A stretch of DNA of 33,840 bases from Candidatus Rokuibacteriota bacterium (lineage in GTDB: Bacteria > Methylomirabilota > Methylomirabilia > Rokubacteriales > CSP1-6): the NCBI GenBank assembly GCA_003221615.1, contig QHSQ01000001.1:1-33840 (forward strand). Reading direction: 5' to 3'. The translations under genes were made by a program, and so were the position numbers. Within the stretch, counting starts at the first letter, position 1. Each line of letters opens with the position of its first letter. Positions 7,622 through 17,987 of this stretch are shown here, in pieces. Below the pieces are notes generated by a model. The model was not told the origin of the DNA. It saw nothing but the letters and a program-made list of their open reading frames with translations, and searched no databases.

Positions 7622-7625
<4 letters not shown>
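6894..7625 (-). CDS. Trypsin-like serine protease, secreted or lipid-anchored
   Basis: Chymotrypsin-fold (S1-like, HtrA/DegP-related protease domain) protein of 243 residues without a PDZ domain. The triad is visible: His in TARHFL (about residue 72), Asp in GDRDLAII (about 104) and Ser in SYGSSGGGVF (about 183), with the oxyanion motif GSSGG. The N-terminus is a signal sequence ending GGAGC at about residue 17; the Cys suggests a lipoprotein although the lipobox is weak. The start is the TTG at 7625, which overlaps the stop of the upstream regulator gene (TTGA) and keeps the basic KR residues before the hydrophobic core; an ATG at 7610 would lose them. As the third gene of the kinase-regulator operon it probably acts in the envelope, as sensor partner or effector. 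Confidence 0.75.
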
Positions 7626-8982
<1,357 letters not shown>

Positions 8983-8986
<4 letters not shown>

Positions 8987-10512
8987 CCTTCGCTCCGTAC
9001 GGCCGGCAGGCAGACGCGGAACGTGCAACCGCTCCCTTCGTTGCTGTCGAGCTCGATCCGCCCCTTGTGTTCGCGCACGATCTCGCCCGTGATGAAGAGC
9101 CCGAGCCCGGTGCCGTGTCCGGCCTCCTTCGTCGAAAAGAACGGATCGAAGATGCGCTTGCGGTCGGCCGGCGAGATCCCGCGACCCGTGTCGGCGATGG
9201 CGATCTCCACCTCATCCTGGCCCGGCCGGGTACGAGTCGTCATCTCGACTCGCCCGTCGGGCGGCGTGGCGTCGATCGCGTTGGTGAGGAGGTTCAGGAT
9301 CACCTGCTGGAGCTGATCGCGCTGGCCCAGGACCGCCGGCAGCCTGGGCTCGGTGCGCACGGAGAGGGTGAGCCGGGCGCCGGTGAGTCCCGGGCGGACC
9401 AGCTCGGCGGTGTCGCGAACCAGCGCGTTGAGGTCGACCGCGGTCGGCTCACCGGGCACGCGGCGCGTGGCGTCGAGGAGCCGGCTGATGATGTCGATGA
9501 CGCGCGCCACTTGCGCCTCGATGATGCCGAGGCGCCGCGTGACGTCCTCGGACAGGAGCGCCGGCGGCAGGTCCTTGCGGAGCAGCTCCAGATGTCCCGC
9601 GACCGAGTGCAGCGGGGTGCCGACCTCGTGGGCGACTTCGGCCATGACCCGGCCGGAGAGCGCGAGTCGCTCGGCGTGACTCAGCCGCCGCTGCATCTCG
9701 TAGAGCAGGACGTTCAGCTGCTCGACCTGTCGGACCCGATGGTCGAGCTCGCCGGTGGCTTCGGCGATGCGCGTCCTGAGCTCCTCGCTGAATCGCTCGA
9801 TGCGCGCCACCATCTCGTTGAAGTGCCGGGCGAGCACGCCGAACTCGTCCGTCGTCGTCACCGTGACCGGAGCGGGCGCGCCGTCGTCCGCGACCGCGGA
9901 GATCGCGTCCATGAAGCGCCGGATCGGGCGGTCCACGACGATCTGGATGGCGACGGTCATCAAGACGCCCATCAGCACCAGCGACACGCCGGCGAGCGTG
10001 AGCGCCCAGAACCGGATCCGTCCGATCAGCTCATCGGAGCGCTGCGCGGAGAACTTCACGGCGACCGCCCCGGCCACCGCGCCCTCGAGCGTGATCGGGG
10101 CCATCACCTCCCAGTGGTGCTGTCCCCCCCGGCTGACGGCTCGCGAGACGACGCGACCGCGTTGCACGTCTTCGGCGTCGCTCCAGTTGAGCGACAGCTG
10201 GCTCGTGGGCTCGTTCGAGGCCACCAGCGTCGTCCCGTCCGCGTCGAAGGTGAGGACATCGAGCTGGAGCACGGTGGGACGGATCTCGAGGAAACGCACG
10301 ATGAGCTGGTGGAGCGCCGGACCGCTTCCGAGCTCTCGGCCGCCGCCGATCGCGGCCGCCACCTCGCGCGCGTAGATGATCGCGCGATTTTGTAGATCTT
10401 CTTCGATCGCCCGGCGCGCGAGACCGAGACTGACCCAGGTGAACCCCGAGGAGACGGCGAGGATGACCAGGGTGCTGAAGAGGGTGAGCTTGTGTCGGAC
10501 GCTGAGGCGCAA
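8983..10512 (-). CDS. Membrane sensor histidine kinase (HAMP type)
   Basis: A 509-residue transmembrane kinase: TM1 at about 9-30, an extracytoplasmic sensor of about 135 residues (31-167), TM2 at about 168-193, HAMP at 194-245, a short coiled coil, the HisKA dimerisation helix with the phospho-acceptor in [10 protein letters not shown] (H295), and HATPase_c with N box NLLTNAID, G1 ADTGRGIS and G2 GTGLGLFI. The sensor has no named fold that I recognise. It is paired with the sigma-54 regulator through a GTGA overlap, so the two form a two-component system. The start is a TTG at 10512, the only plausible initiator before TM1, with only a weak GGCGGGG upstream. Kinase first, regulator second and protease third form one leftward operon. 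Confidence 0.92.
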
Positions 10513-10651
10513 ACGGCCCCGCCCGTCACCCGATGCCGACGATCAGGCGCTCTCCGCGACGGCCGTGGCGGCGGCACTGCGAATTCGGGATCACAGCCCG
10601 GGACGGTAGCACGCCCCGCCGGCCCTCGGCAACGCGGGCCCGGGAAGCTGG

Positions 10652-10671
10652 TAAGATCGGAAACCAGGAGG
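10652..10671 (+). promoter_or_regulatory. Promoter -10 and ribosome binding site of msrA
   Basis: TAAGAT at 10652-10657 is a good -10 hexamer, and AGGAGG at 10666-10671 lies 8 nt before the ATG at 10680. The implied leader is about 16 nt. No clear -35 is seen. The rest of the 167-bp gap from the divergent kinase gene (10513-10679) holds no gene; a TACCGT hexamer on the minus strand at 10608-10603 could serve the kinase operon. Confidence 0.5.
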
Positions 10672-10679
10672 ACGAGGCC

Positions 10680-11348
<669 letters not shown>

Positions 11349-11363
11349 CGCCTTCGGCGTCTC

Positions 11364-13679
11364 CTAGCGCCCCTTCAGCGCCTGCCACACGCGCTCCGGC
11401 CGGAGCGGCATGTCGAGATGCCGCACCCCGAACGGTCGCAGCGCGTCGACGACCGCGTTGACGATCGCCGGCGTCGCGCCGATCGTGGCCGCTTCGCCGA
11501 TGCCCTTGGCGCCCATCGGGTTGCGCGGCGTGGGCGTCACGGTCTGATCGGTGTGGAACGACGGCAGATCGTCCGCGTGCGGTAGCGCGTAGTCCATGAG
11601 CGAACCCGTCACGAGCTGCCCGTCCGGGCTGTAGACCAGCTCCTCGAGCAGCGCCTGGGCGATGCCCTGCGCGAGGCCGCCGTGCACCTGCCCGGCCACC
11701 AGGATCGGGCTGATGCGCACGCCGCAGTCGTCGACCGAGATGAAGGCGCGCACCGTGATCCGGCCGGTCTCGCGGTCGGCTTCCACCACCGCCACGTGGG
11801 CGCCGAACGGATAGACCAGGTTGGGCGGGCGGAAGAACTCGGTCGACTCGAGCCCGGACTCGATCCCGTCGGGAAGACCCTCGCCGTAGGCGCGCGCGGC
11901 GATCGCGTCGAGCGTGAGCGCCTTGTCCGGCACGCCCTTGACCTGATAGCGGCCGTCGGTGAAGACGACGTCGTCAGGAGCGGCTTCGAGCATGTGGGCC
12001 GCGAGGCGCCGTGCCTTGGCCTGAACCTTGAGCGCCGCGCCCATGATGGCCGAGCCGCCGACGACCAGGCTCCGGCTGCCGCCCGTACCGTTGCCCATCG
12101 GCGTGTTCAGGGTGTCGCCGTGGCGCACCACGATCTTGTCGAACGGCACACCGAGATGATCCGAAAGGATCTGCGAGAACGACGTCTCGTGGCCCTGGCC
12201 GTGCGCCGAGGTGCCGGTGTACGCCGTCACGGTGCCCCCCGGCTCCACCCGCACCACCGCGCTCTCGAAGGGGCCGAAGCCGCACATCTCGACGTAGCAG
12301 GACATGCCGATGCCGAGAAGCTTCCGGTCCTGGCGCTGCACGCGCTCCTTCTGCTCCGCCCGGAGCTTGGCGTAGCCCGCGAGCTCGAGGGCCTTCGTGA
12401 GCGCGCGGTCGTACTCGCCGCTGTCGTAATGCTGTCCGGTTGGCGCCTGGTACGGAAACGCGCTCGGCGGGATGAAGTTCTTTCGCCGTATGTCCTCGGG
12501 CGGGCGGCCGAGCTCGGCCGCGACCACGTCGATCAAGCGCTCGAGATAGTACGCGGCTTCCGGGCGCCCGGCGCCACGGTACGCGGCGACCGACGTCGAG
12601 TTCGTGAAGACGCAAGTGGACTGCAGGTCGACGTGCGTGAACTTGTAGACGCCGACGCCCATGCTCAAGGTGAGGTCGGGGATGAACGTGAAGACTGGAT
12701 AAGCGCCGATGTCGGCCGTCACCCGCATGCGAAGCGCCGTGATGGTGCCGTCGTCCTCGACGGCCGCCTCGAGATCGGTCACCTGCGCGCGCCCGTGGGT
12801 GGTCGCCATCATGTGCTCGACCCGCGTCTCGGTCCAGCGCAGCGGCATCCGGTAGAGCTTCGCGAGCGCGGCCAGGGTTGCGTCCTCCGGATAGCAGCCG
12901 AACTTCACGCCGAAGCCGCCGCCCACTTCCGGGGCGATCACGCGAATCAGGTTTTGTGGCATCCCGAGCGCGGTCGCCAGATCGTTGCGCAGCCCGTGAG
13001 GCGCCTGGTTCGTCGCCCAGATGACGAGCCCACCCGAGGTCGGATCGGGCGCCGCCAGGGTCGCGCGTCCTTCCATCGGCACCCCGCAGAGTCGCTGGCT
13101 GACCATGCGCTGCTTCACGACGCGCTTGGCCTTGGCGAACACGGCATCCGGCTCGCCGGACTTGATCGTGGTCTGGTGCTCGATGTTGCCCGGCGCGTCG
13201 TCGTGGAGCTGCGGCGCGCCCTTGGCCATCGCGCCGAACAGGTCGGCCACGGCGGGCAGCGGCTCCCAGTCGACGACGACGTCGGCGGCGGCATCCACCG
13301 CGACCTCTTCCGACGTGGCGATGACCGCGGCGACGGCCTCGCCGACGTGCCGCACGCGGTCCACCGACAGGGGATAGTGCTTGCGCCCGACGCTCGTCGC
13401 GGCGTCGCTGCTGCCGCCTTCGCCGGCACCGGCGATCGGCAGCGGCGCACAGAGCTTGCGGATCTCGTTCCCGGTGACCACCTTGAAGACGCCCGGCCGC
13501 TTGAGCGCCGGCGCGACGTCGATCTTACGGACGCGCGCGTGCGCATGCGGGCTCCGCACGAAGGCGACGTAATGCATGCCCGGCAGCGCCAGGTCGCCCA
13601 CGTAGGTCGAGGTGCCCGTGATCAGACGGGGGTCTTCCTTACGCTTGACTTCCGCTCCCATCAGTCGTGGAGTCGCCAT
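11364..13679 (-). CDS. Molybdopterin-binding large subunit of a xanthine dehydrogenase/CO dehydrogenase-family hydroxylase
   Basis: The 771-residue catalytic subunit of the molybdenum hydroxylase family (CoxL/XdhB/aldehyde oxidase type). The N-terminal a/b-hammerhead begins at GAEVKRKEDPRLITG; the active-site loop is AYRGAGRPEA at about residue 365, and the catalytic glutamate is in GAKGIGEAA at about 727. True CO dehydrogenase (form I) has the AYxCSFR loop; this AYRGAGR sequence is the form II signature, so CO oxidation should not be assumed. The likely role is hydroxylation of an aldehyde or N-heterocycle. The partner FAD and 2Fe-2S subunits are not encoded next to it, so it is an orphan here or uses subunits from elsewhere. 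The start codon ATG 13679 follows TATTCT by 8 nt. Confidence 0.92.
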   Translation of the reverse strand: MATPRLMGAEVKRKEDPRLITGTSTYVGDLALPGMHYVAFVRSPHAHARVRKIDVAPALKRPGVFKVVTGNEIRKLCAPLPIAGAGEGGSSDAATSVGRKHYPLSVDRVRHVGEAVAAVIATSEEVAVDAAADVVVDWEPLPAVADLFGAMAKGAPQLHDDAPGNIEHQTTIKSGEPDAVFAKAKRVVKQRMVSQRLCGVPMEGRATLAAPDPTSGGLVIWATNQAPHGLRNDLATALGMPQNLIRVIAPEVGGGFGVKFGCYPEDATLAALAKLYRMPLRWTETRVEHMMATTHGRAQVTDLEAAVEDDGTITALRMRVTADIGAYPVFTFIPDLTLSMGVGVYKFTHVDLQSTCVFTNSTSVAAYRGAGRPEAAYYLERLIDVVAAELGRPPEDIRRKNFIPPSAFPYQAPTGQHYDSGEYDRALTKALELAGYAKLRAEQKERVQRQDRKLLGIGMSCYVEMCGFGPFESAVVRVEPGGTVTAYTGTSAHGQGHETSFSQILSDHLGVPFDKIVVRHGDTLNTPMGNGTGGSRSLVVGGSAIMGAALKVQAKARRLAAHMLEAAPDDVVFTDGRYQVKGVPDKALTLDAIAARAYGEGLPDGIESGLESTEFFRPPNLVYPFGAHVAVVEADRETGRITVRAFISVDDCGVRISPILVAGQVHGGLAQGIAQALLEELVYSPDGQLVTGSLMDYALPHADDLPSFHTDQTVTPTPRNPMGAKGIGEAATIGATPAIVNAVVDALRPFGVRHLDMPLRPERVWQALKGR

Positions 13680-13697
13680 GGTCAGTTAGAATACCGC
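13680..13697. promoter_or_regulatory. Bidirectional promoter with overlapping -10 elements
   Basis: Only 18 bp separate the divergent start codons of the molybdenum hydroxylase (minus, 13679) and phosphoesterase (plus, 13698) genes. TAGAAT (plus, 13687-13692) and TATTCT (minus, 13693-13688) are two -10 hexamers that share five bases of one short symmetric AT-rich block. They end 5 nt and 8 nt before the two start codons, so both mRNAs would be leaderless. Any -35 elements must lie inside the opposite gene. Confidence 0.6.
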
Positions 13698-15089
13698 ATG
13701 CGCGCTCGTCGTCCAGGGCTCGTCGGCTTGACGCTTCTCGCGTTCGCTCTGGCCGCGTGCGCCGCCGGTGGGGCCGGTGTCGCGGAGCGACCCGAGGGCA
13801 CTCGCGCGCCGATCGATCACATCATCGTGCTGTTCCTGGAGAACCGCACCTTCGACCATCTCTTTGGCACCTATCCCGGCGCCGATGGGCTCGAGGGCTA
13901 CAGCGGGCGGCAGACTGACAGGAGTGGTGTCGCGTACGCGGCTCTTCCGCCTCCGGTCGGGCGCGACGGCAAACCCGATGCGCGCTTCCCCCCGGATCTG
14001 CCCAACGCGCCCTTCCCGTTGCAGAAGTACGTCGCGCCGTTCGACCTGACCAACAATCCGATCCACCGCTTCTATCACATGCAGCGGCAGTACGGCGCGG
14101 GCGCCGACGGCGTCCCGATGGGCAAGTGGGTGGCCGAAGGGACCAGCGGCGGGACCAGCATGGGGTACTTCGACCGCTACGCGAGCCCGGCGCAATGGCG
14201 GCTGGCCGATGAGTTCGTGCTGCTCGATCACTGGTTCCAGGGAATCCACGGCGGCTCGTTCGCGAACCACTTCTATCTGATCTCGGGCAGCCTGGCGCAG
14301 TATCCGGAGGCGCCGGCCAAGGAGCGCGCGGTCGGAGTCGGCCAGGACGGCCGGGTCGAAAAGGATGGCGAGGTCGATCCCGAGGGGTGGGTCGTCAACA
14401 ATCTTGATCCGCCCTATCCGCCGCAACGCGTGGAGCAGATCCTCCGCACGCCGCAAACTGCGCCGACGATCGCCGACCGGCTCGACGCCGCCGGAATCAG
14501 CTGGGCGTGGTACGCCACCGGCTGGGGCGGCGGCGCCGACGCGGTGAAGCGGGGGCTGGTGCCGCATCACAACCCGTTCCAGTACGTGAAGCGCATCATG
14601 GAAACGCCCGAGGGCCGCGCCCACGTCAGGGACGCGTCGGAGTTCACCCGGGCGCTTCGCGAGGGCGGCTTGCCCGCGGTCGCGTTCGTGAAGCCCCACG
14701 CGAAGGACAATGCGCACGCGTCGTCCTCGACGGTCGGCGCGGGCGATCGCTGGATCGCCGAGATGGTGCGTGCGGTGATGACGAGCCGCTACTGGCCGCG
14801 CGTCGCGATCGTGATCACCTACGACGAAGGCGGCGGTTGGTTCGATCATGTGCGGCCACCGGTCGTGGACCGCTTCGGGCTCGGGACGCGCGTGCCGACC
14901 TTGATCGTGTCACCCTACGCGAAGCGCGGCCTCGTCGGCCACGGTGAGTACGATCACGCCTCCGTCCTGAAGCTCATCGAGTGGCGCTTCGGGCTGGAGC
15001 CCCTGACTGATCGCGATCGACGGGCGGCGGCGCCGCTCGAAGCGTTCGACTTCACCCAGGCGCCGCGCGCGCCGGTGGGGCTTCCATGA
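13698..15089 (+). CDS. Secreted phosphoesterase family protein (acid phosphatase / phospholipase C-like lipoprotein)
   Basis: The 463-residue member of the phosphoesterase family (PF04185-like, alkaline-phosphatase superfamily), which includes bacterial phospholipase C and acid phosphatases. The N-terminal signal peptide (residues 1-20) ends in a good lipobox, LAAC with C21, so it is probably a lipoprotein on the outer side of the membrane. The diagnostic motif is ENRTFDHLFGTYPG (48-61), with the Glu/Asn/His metal and nucleophile region. Later come LDHWFQGIHGGSFANHFY, VAFVKPHAKDNAH and YDEGGGWFDHVRPP, which supply the remaining metal ligands. The start ATG at 13698 is inferred from the -10 hexamer and signal peptide; the much longer open frame upstream is antisense to the molybdenum hydroxylase. 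An esterase gene follows after 25 nt. Confidence 0.87.
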   Translation: MRARRPGLVGLTLLAFALAACAAGGAGVAERPEGTRAPIDHIIVLFLENRTFDHLFGTYPGADGLEGYSGRQTDRSGVAYAALPPPVGRDGKPDARFPPDLPNAPFPLQKYVAPFDLTNNPIHRFYHMQRQYGAGADGVPMGKWVAEGTSGGTSMGYFDRYASPAQWRLADEFVLLDHWFQGIHGGSFANHFYLISGSLAQYPEAPAKERAVGVGQDGRVEKDGEVDPEGWVVNNLDPPYPPQRVEQILRTPQTAPTIADRLDAAGISWAWYATGWGGGADAVKRGLVPHHNPFQYVKRIMETPEGRAHVRDASEFTRALREGGLPAVAFVKPHAKDNAHASSSTVGAGDRWIAEMVRAVMTSRYWPRVAIVITYDEGGGWFDHVRPPVVDRFGLGTRVPTLIVSPYAKRGLVGHGEYDHASVLKLIEWRFGLEPLTDRDRRAAAPLEAFDFTQAPRAPVGLP

Positions 15090-15114
15090 ACCGTCGGCCA
15101 GGGAGGGCTTAGCG

Positions 15115-15801
15115 GTGGCCGATCAGCTCGAGGCGATCGAGATCGAGACCGCCGCCTCGCCCGGAGCCAGCATTATCTGGATGCACGGGCTCGGCGCCGA
15201 CGGTCACGACTTCGTGGACGTGGTGCCCGAGCTCAGCCTGCCGGCGCGTCCGGGCGTGCGGTTCGTGTTTCCCCACGCGCCGATGCGGCCCGTGACGATC
15301 AACGGCGGCTACGTGATGCGTGCCTGGTATGACATCCGCGACGATGGCGGCGTGCGACGCGAGGATCCAGCCGGGGTGCGCGCCTCCCAGAAGGCGATCG
15401 AGGCGTTGATCGCCCGCGAGAAGGAACGGGGTGTCCCGGCCGCGGCGATCGTGCTCGCGGGTTTCTCGCAAGGCGGGGCGATGGCGCTTCACACCGCCCT
15501 TCGCCACACCGAGCGCCTGGCCGGGGTCATGGCGCTCTCGTGCTCGCTGCCGCTGGCCGACACGCTGGCCGCCGAGGCCGCGCCCGCCAACCGCGACGTC
15601 TCGATCTTCATGGCGCATGGCACGCACGACCCGATGATTCCGATGGCGCGCGCGCTGCGGGCGCGCGAGGTGCTGACCGGACTCGGGTATCGCCTGGAAT
15701 GGCACGAGTACCCGATGCCGCACTCCGTGTGCGTGGAGGAGATCGCCGACATCGGGGTGTGGCTCGGGAAGGTTCTTGGCGCCGATGGGCCGACTCGTTG
15801 A
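15115..15801 (+). CDS. Alpha/beta hydrolase, carboxylesterase/phospholipase type
   Basis: A 228-residue carboxylesterase of the acyl-protein-thioesterase/EstB-like group. The fold begins WMHGLGADGHDF, with the oxyanion hole next to the HGLGADG turn. The nucleophile is S118 in GFSQGG, the acid D172 in HGTHDPMIP and the base H203 in PMPHSV, all in the expected order. There is no signal peptide, so it is cytoplasmic. The start is a GTG at 15115 preceded by GGGAGGG with a 7-nt spacer. It follows the phosphoesterase after 25 nt and is probably co-transcribed; a joint role in lipid or phospholipid breakdown is plausible but unproven. Confidence 0.9.
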   Translation: MADQLEAIEIETAASPGASIIWMHGLGADGHDFVDVVPELSLPARPGVRFVFPHAPMRPVTINGGYVMRAWYDIRDDGGVRREDPAGVRASQKAIEALIAREKERGVPAAAIVLAGFSQGGAMALHTALRHTERLAGVMALSCSLPLADTLAAEAAPANRDVSIFMAHGTHDPMIPMARALRAREVLTGLGYRLEWHEYPMPHSVCVEEIADIGVWLGKVLGADGPTR

Positions 15802-16076
15802 CAGACCGGCCGCCCGGCTGTTGACTGGAAGTTGACGGGAGGTTTGGCGCCGCCTCCTTGTCGTGGTGTCAACCGTAGTGGAGGCCATGATGGAGACACC
15901 GCCGGGCTCGAGTGGCGCGCCGTTGGTGGTTGATCGCCGATGGCGCGCCTGACCAGTCTGCGAAGTACAAGGTCCCGGCGCTAGCCGGGACGCGCAGCCG
16001 TAGGGCTGCGCGAAAAGCAGTCGACGCTCGAGGGTGGCGCACCGGTCCCGCCCTCGAGCGTTCGCTTCCTGGCCTC
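15802..16076. other. 275-bp structured intergenic region with three consecutive hairpins
   Basis: No gene could be supported here. It lies between the convergent esterase and UdgX genes. Three perfect or near-perfect inverted repeats stand in a row: GTCCCGGC-4-GCCGGGAC (15972-15991), GCGCAGCC-4-GGCTGCGC (15992-16011, directly abutting the first), and a 10-bp CGCTCGAGGG pair with a 16-nt loop (16025-16060). Two GGCGCGCC octamers lie at 15914-15921 and 15942-15949, and TTGAC repeats occur at 15798-15835. The hairpins could end both convergent transcripts, but there are no T-tracts. They could equally be a mobile palindromic (REP-like) element or a small structured RNA. Confidence 0.6.
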
Positions 16077-17048
16077 CTATGCGCCCGCGACCTTCCGTAG
16101 ATCCTCGAGCAGCATCCCGTAGAGCTCCGCCTTCTGCGTGTCGTCCTCGCCGCGAAGCACGGCCGAGGGATGGTAGGTGGCGATCGTCTTGGGCGCCCAG
16201 CGCGTCGGCGCGAAGTGGCCGCGATCCTTCGTGATCCTGAACGTGTCGCCGAAGATCGCGCGGGCCGCCGTGGCGCCGAGGCAGACGAGAATCTCCGGCT
16301 TGATCAAGGTCAGCTCGGCGTCGAGCCACGGACGACAAGCCTGGAGCTCGTTCGCCCGTGGCGTCTGATGGATTCGGCGCTTGCCGCGCTGCTCGAACTT
16401 GAAGTGCTTGACCGCGTTGGTGACGTAGAGCTTCTCGCGCTCGAGACCCGCTTCGGCCAGCGCCTTGTCAAACACCTCGCCGGCCGGACCGACGAATGGC
16501 GCGCCCTGCCGATCTTCCTGATCCCCCGGCTGTTCTCCGATGAACACGATCCGCGCGGAGGCCGAGCCTCGGCCGAAGACGGTCTGCGTGGCGTGGCGAT
16601 ATAGATCGCAGCCGGTACAGCGCGCCGCGGCCGCGCTGAGCTCGCGGAGCGAGGCGCCGGAGGGCACGAACGGCGCCGCGCCGTCGCCATCGGGTGCTGG
16701 CTCCGCGGCCCTCTGCGTGACGAGCGCCCGCAAGCGCCGCACGCTGGGATCGCGGGGGTCCTTCAGGAGATCGCGATCCCCGTGCGTGAGCCGCCACAGC
16801 ACGTCGTAAAGGACTTGCCAGCGAGCGGTATCGGACGCCGACGCCGCCTGACGCGCCAGGTCCAGGAACTCTCGCGGCACTCGCGCCGACTGAGAGGAGG
16901 ACGCCGCCGTCTTGGCGGGCAGGGAAGGCTGGACGCCCGCGGCGATCTCGCGCCAGCGTACCTCGCTCGGCGCCACCCCCGCCTGCAGGAGGTCCCGCGC
17001 CGCCGTCTGCCAGCTCTCGAACGTCGGCTCGATCTCGACGGTTCTCAT
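16077..17048 (-). CDS. UdgX-type uracil-DNA binding/glycosylase protein with a shortened N-terminal DUF4130-like region
   Basis: The C-terminal part (about 140-323) is a UdgX uracil-DNA glycosylase. It has the family motif GEQPGDQED (171-179) and the diagnostic KRRIH loop (223-227), whose histidine (H227) bonds covalently to the uracil-derived site in known UdgX. It also has YHPSAVLR (292-299). Cysteines C144, C147, C238 and C256 fit the 4Fe-4S cluster. Residues 1-115 (FESWQTAARDLL, VPREFLDLARQA, LYDVLWRLTHGD, DPSVRRLRAL) resemble the start of the DUF4130 / TIGR03915 domain, which is fused to UdgX in some bacteria. The rest of that domain, including its HKM-AFVRFR and YxxxFNPxR regions, is absent: the chain goes straight from VRRLRAL into a linker. 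Role: binding or excising uracil in DNA. Confidence 0.88.
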   Translation of the reverse strand: MRTVEIEPTFESWQTAARDLLQAGVAPSEVRWREIAAGVQPSLPAKTAASSSQSARVPREFLDLARQAASASDTARWQVLYDVLWRLTHGDRDLLKDPRDPSVRRLRALVTQRAAEPAPDGDGAAPFVPSGASLRELSAAAARCTGCDLYRHATQTVFGRGSASARIVFIGEQPGDQEDRQGAPFVGPAGEVFDKALAEAGLEREKLYVTNAVKHFKFEQRGKRRIHQTPRANELQACRPWLDAELTLIKPEILVCLGATAARAIFGDTFRITKDRGHFAPTRWAPKTIATYHPSAVLRGEDDTQKAELYGMLLEDLRKVAGA

Positions 17049-17088
17049 CGGCGAACATCTCGATGATGGCAGGCTGCGGGGCGCGTGG

Positions 17089-17970
17089 CTACTTCTTGTC
17101 GGCCGGTGTCACCGTGATCGACTTCTTGTCGAGAATGTTGACGCCGGCGAAGACGAGGCCGTCCATGACGTCCGGCACGACGACCAGCGTGTCCTCGGTC
17201 TCCTCGAGCACTGCGGCGTTGCGCTCGAGAAACGGCTTCATCCAGACCCACTGGGTCTTGATGGCGACCGTGCGTCCCGTGCCGCGCGGAAGCATGCCCG
17301 AGGCATCCCGAAGAAGCGCATCGATCGCCAGGCGGAGATTTTTGTCCACCACGTCGCGAACGGGCCTGCCGTCGTCCGACGCCCAGCCTCCCTCGCCGGT
17401 CAGCGGCCGCGCGTCCCCCACGCCGGCGTGGTACTTCGTCTTCCATTTCTCCTCACCGCCGGCGTCTTTGAGTGAGGTCTTCAAGGCCACCCAGAAGCGA
17501 GCCCTGTCATTCCCGATGAAATTCACGACGAGGTAAGGGATGATCTCGATCGTGCCGTTGCCGGCGCTGCCGACGGGCGCGAACCTGCCGGAGTCGGCGC
17601 GACGAGCCAGCTCGTCGGCGAGCATCTGCTCCGTGATCGAGCGAAGGTCCACCTTGAGATGCGTCGTGGCGTCCTGAGTCTTTTTCTCGCCGGTGCTCTG
17701 TGCCGCCGCATGAGCCGCGGCGACGCCGATGATGCCGAAGAGCATGCCGACGTTCGATGCGCCTTGATGCCCCGAGGCGTAGACCGACGTGTCCGGGATC
17801 TGATAGACGCCGAGCGGCATGTCGTTCATCTTCGACGGCTGCTCGTTCAGCACCTTCAGAGCCAGTGGGCCCTTGAGCTCCGGCATGGGCTGGCTCAGGG
17901 CGTGCGCGCAGCCGGTGGCCGCGATGCCGACGAGAACGATGACCATCGCCCGGAGCTCGCGCCCGATCAT
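17089..17970 (-). CDS. Hypothetical lipoprotein
   Basis: A 293-residue protein with a signal sequence (about residues 1-20) ending AATGC, so C21 is a plausible lipid-modified cysteine. The mature part is soluble, with a Gly/Ala-rich low-complexity helix near residues 72-92 (VGMLFGIIGVAAAHAAA). No domain family is recognised. There are conserved-looking motifs such as LVVNFIGNDRARFWVALKTSL. Start ATG 17970 has GGAGG upstream. It is preceded at only 17 nt by the Cys/His-rich gene, so the two are probably co-transcribed. It probably sits in the cell envelope; function unknown. Confidence 0.65.
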   Translation of the reverse strand: MIGRELRAMVIVLVGIAATGCAHALSQPMPELKGPLALKVLNEQPSKMNDMPLGVYQIPDTSVYASGHQGASNVGMLFGIIGVAAAHAAAQSTGEKKTQDATTHLKVDLRSITEQMLADELARRADSGRFAPVGSAGNGTIEIIPYLVVNFIGNDRARFWVALKTSLKDAGGEEKWKTKYHAGVGDARPLTGEGGWASDDGRPVRDVVDKNLRLAIDALLRDASGMLPRGTGRTVAIKTQWVWMKPFLERNAAVLEETEDTLVVVPDVMDGLVFAGVNILDKKSITVTPADKK

Positions 17971-17987
17971 CGTGTGCCGCCCTCCGG

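Noticed and set aside
10566..10580. A second TGGC-N10-GC sigma-54-like match upstream of msrA
   Set aside because: It lies in a GC-rich run, the -12 half is CTGC, and a TAAGAT -10 with a normal ribosome binding site explains msrA better.
11682..13697. A very long plus-strand open frame (over 670 codons) running into the phosphoesterase
   Set aside because: It is the antisense frame of the molybdenum hydroxylase gene; high GC keeps it free of stops. The product is Arg/Asp/His-rich with no domain, and the phosphoesterase signal peptide begins at 13698.
15888..15953. Tiny ORF (about 21 codons) in the 15.8-16.1 kb gap
   Set aside because: No ribosome binding site, no domain, and it lies within the hairpin-rich region.
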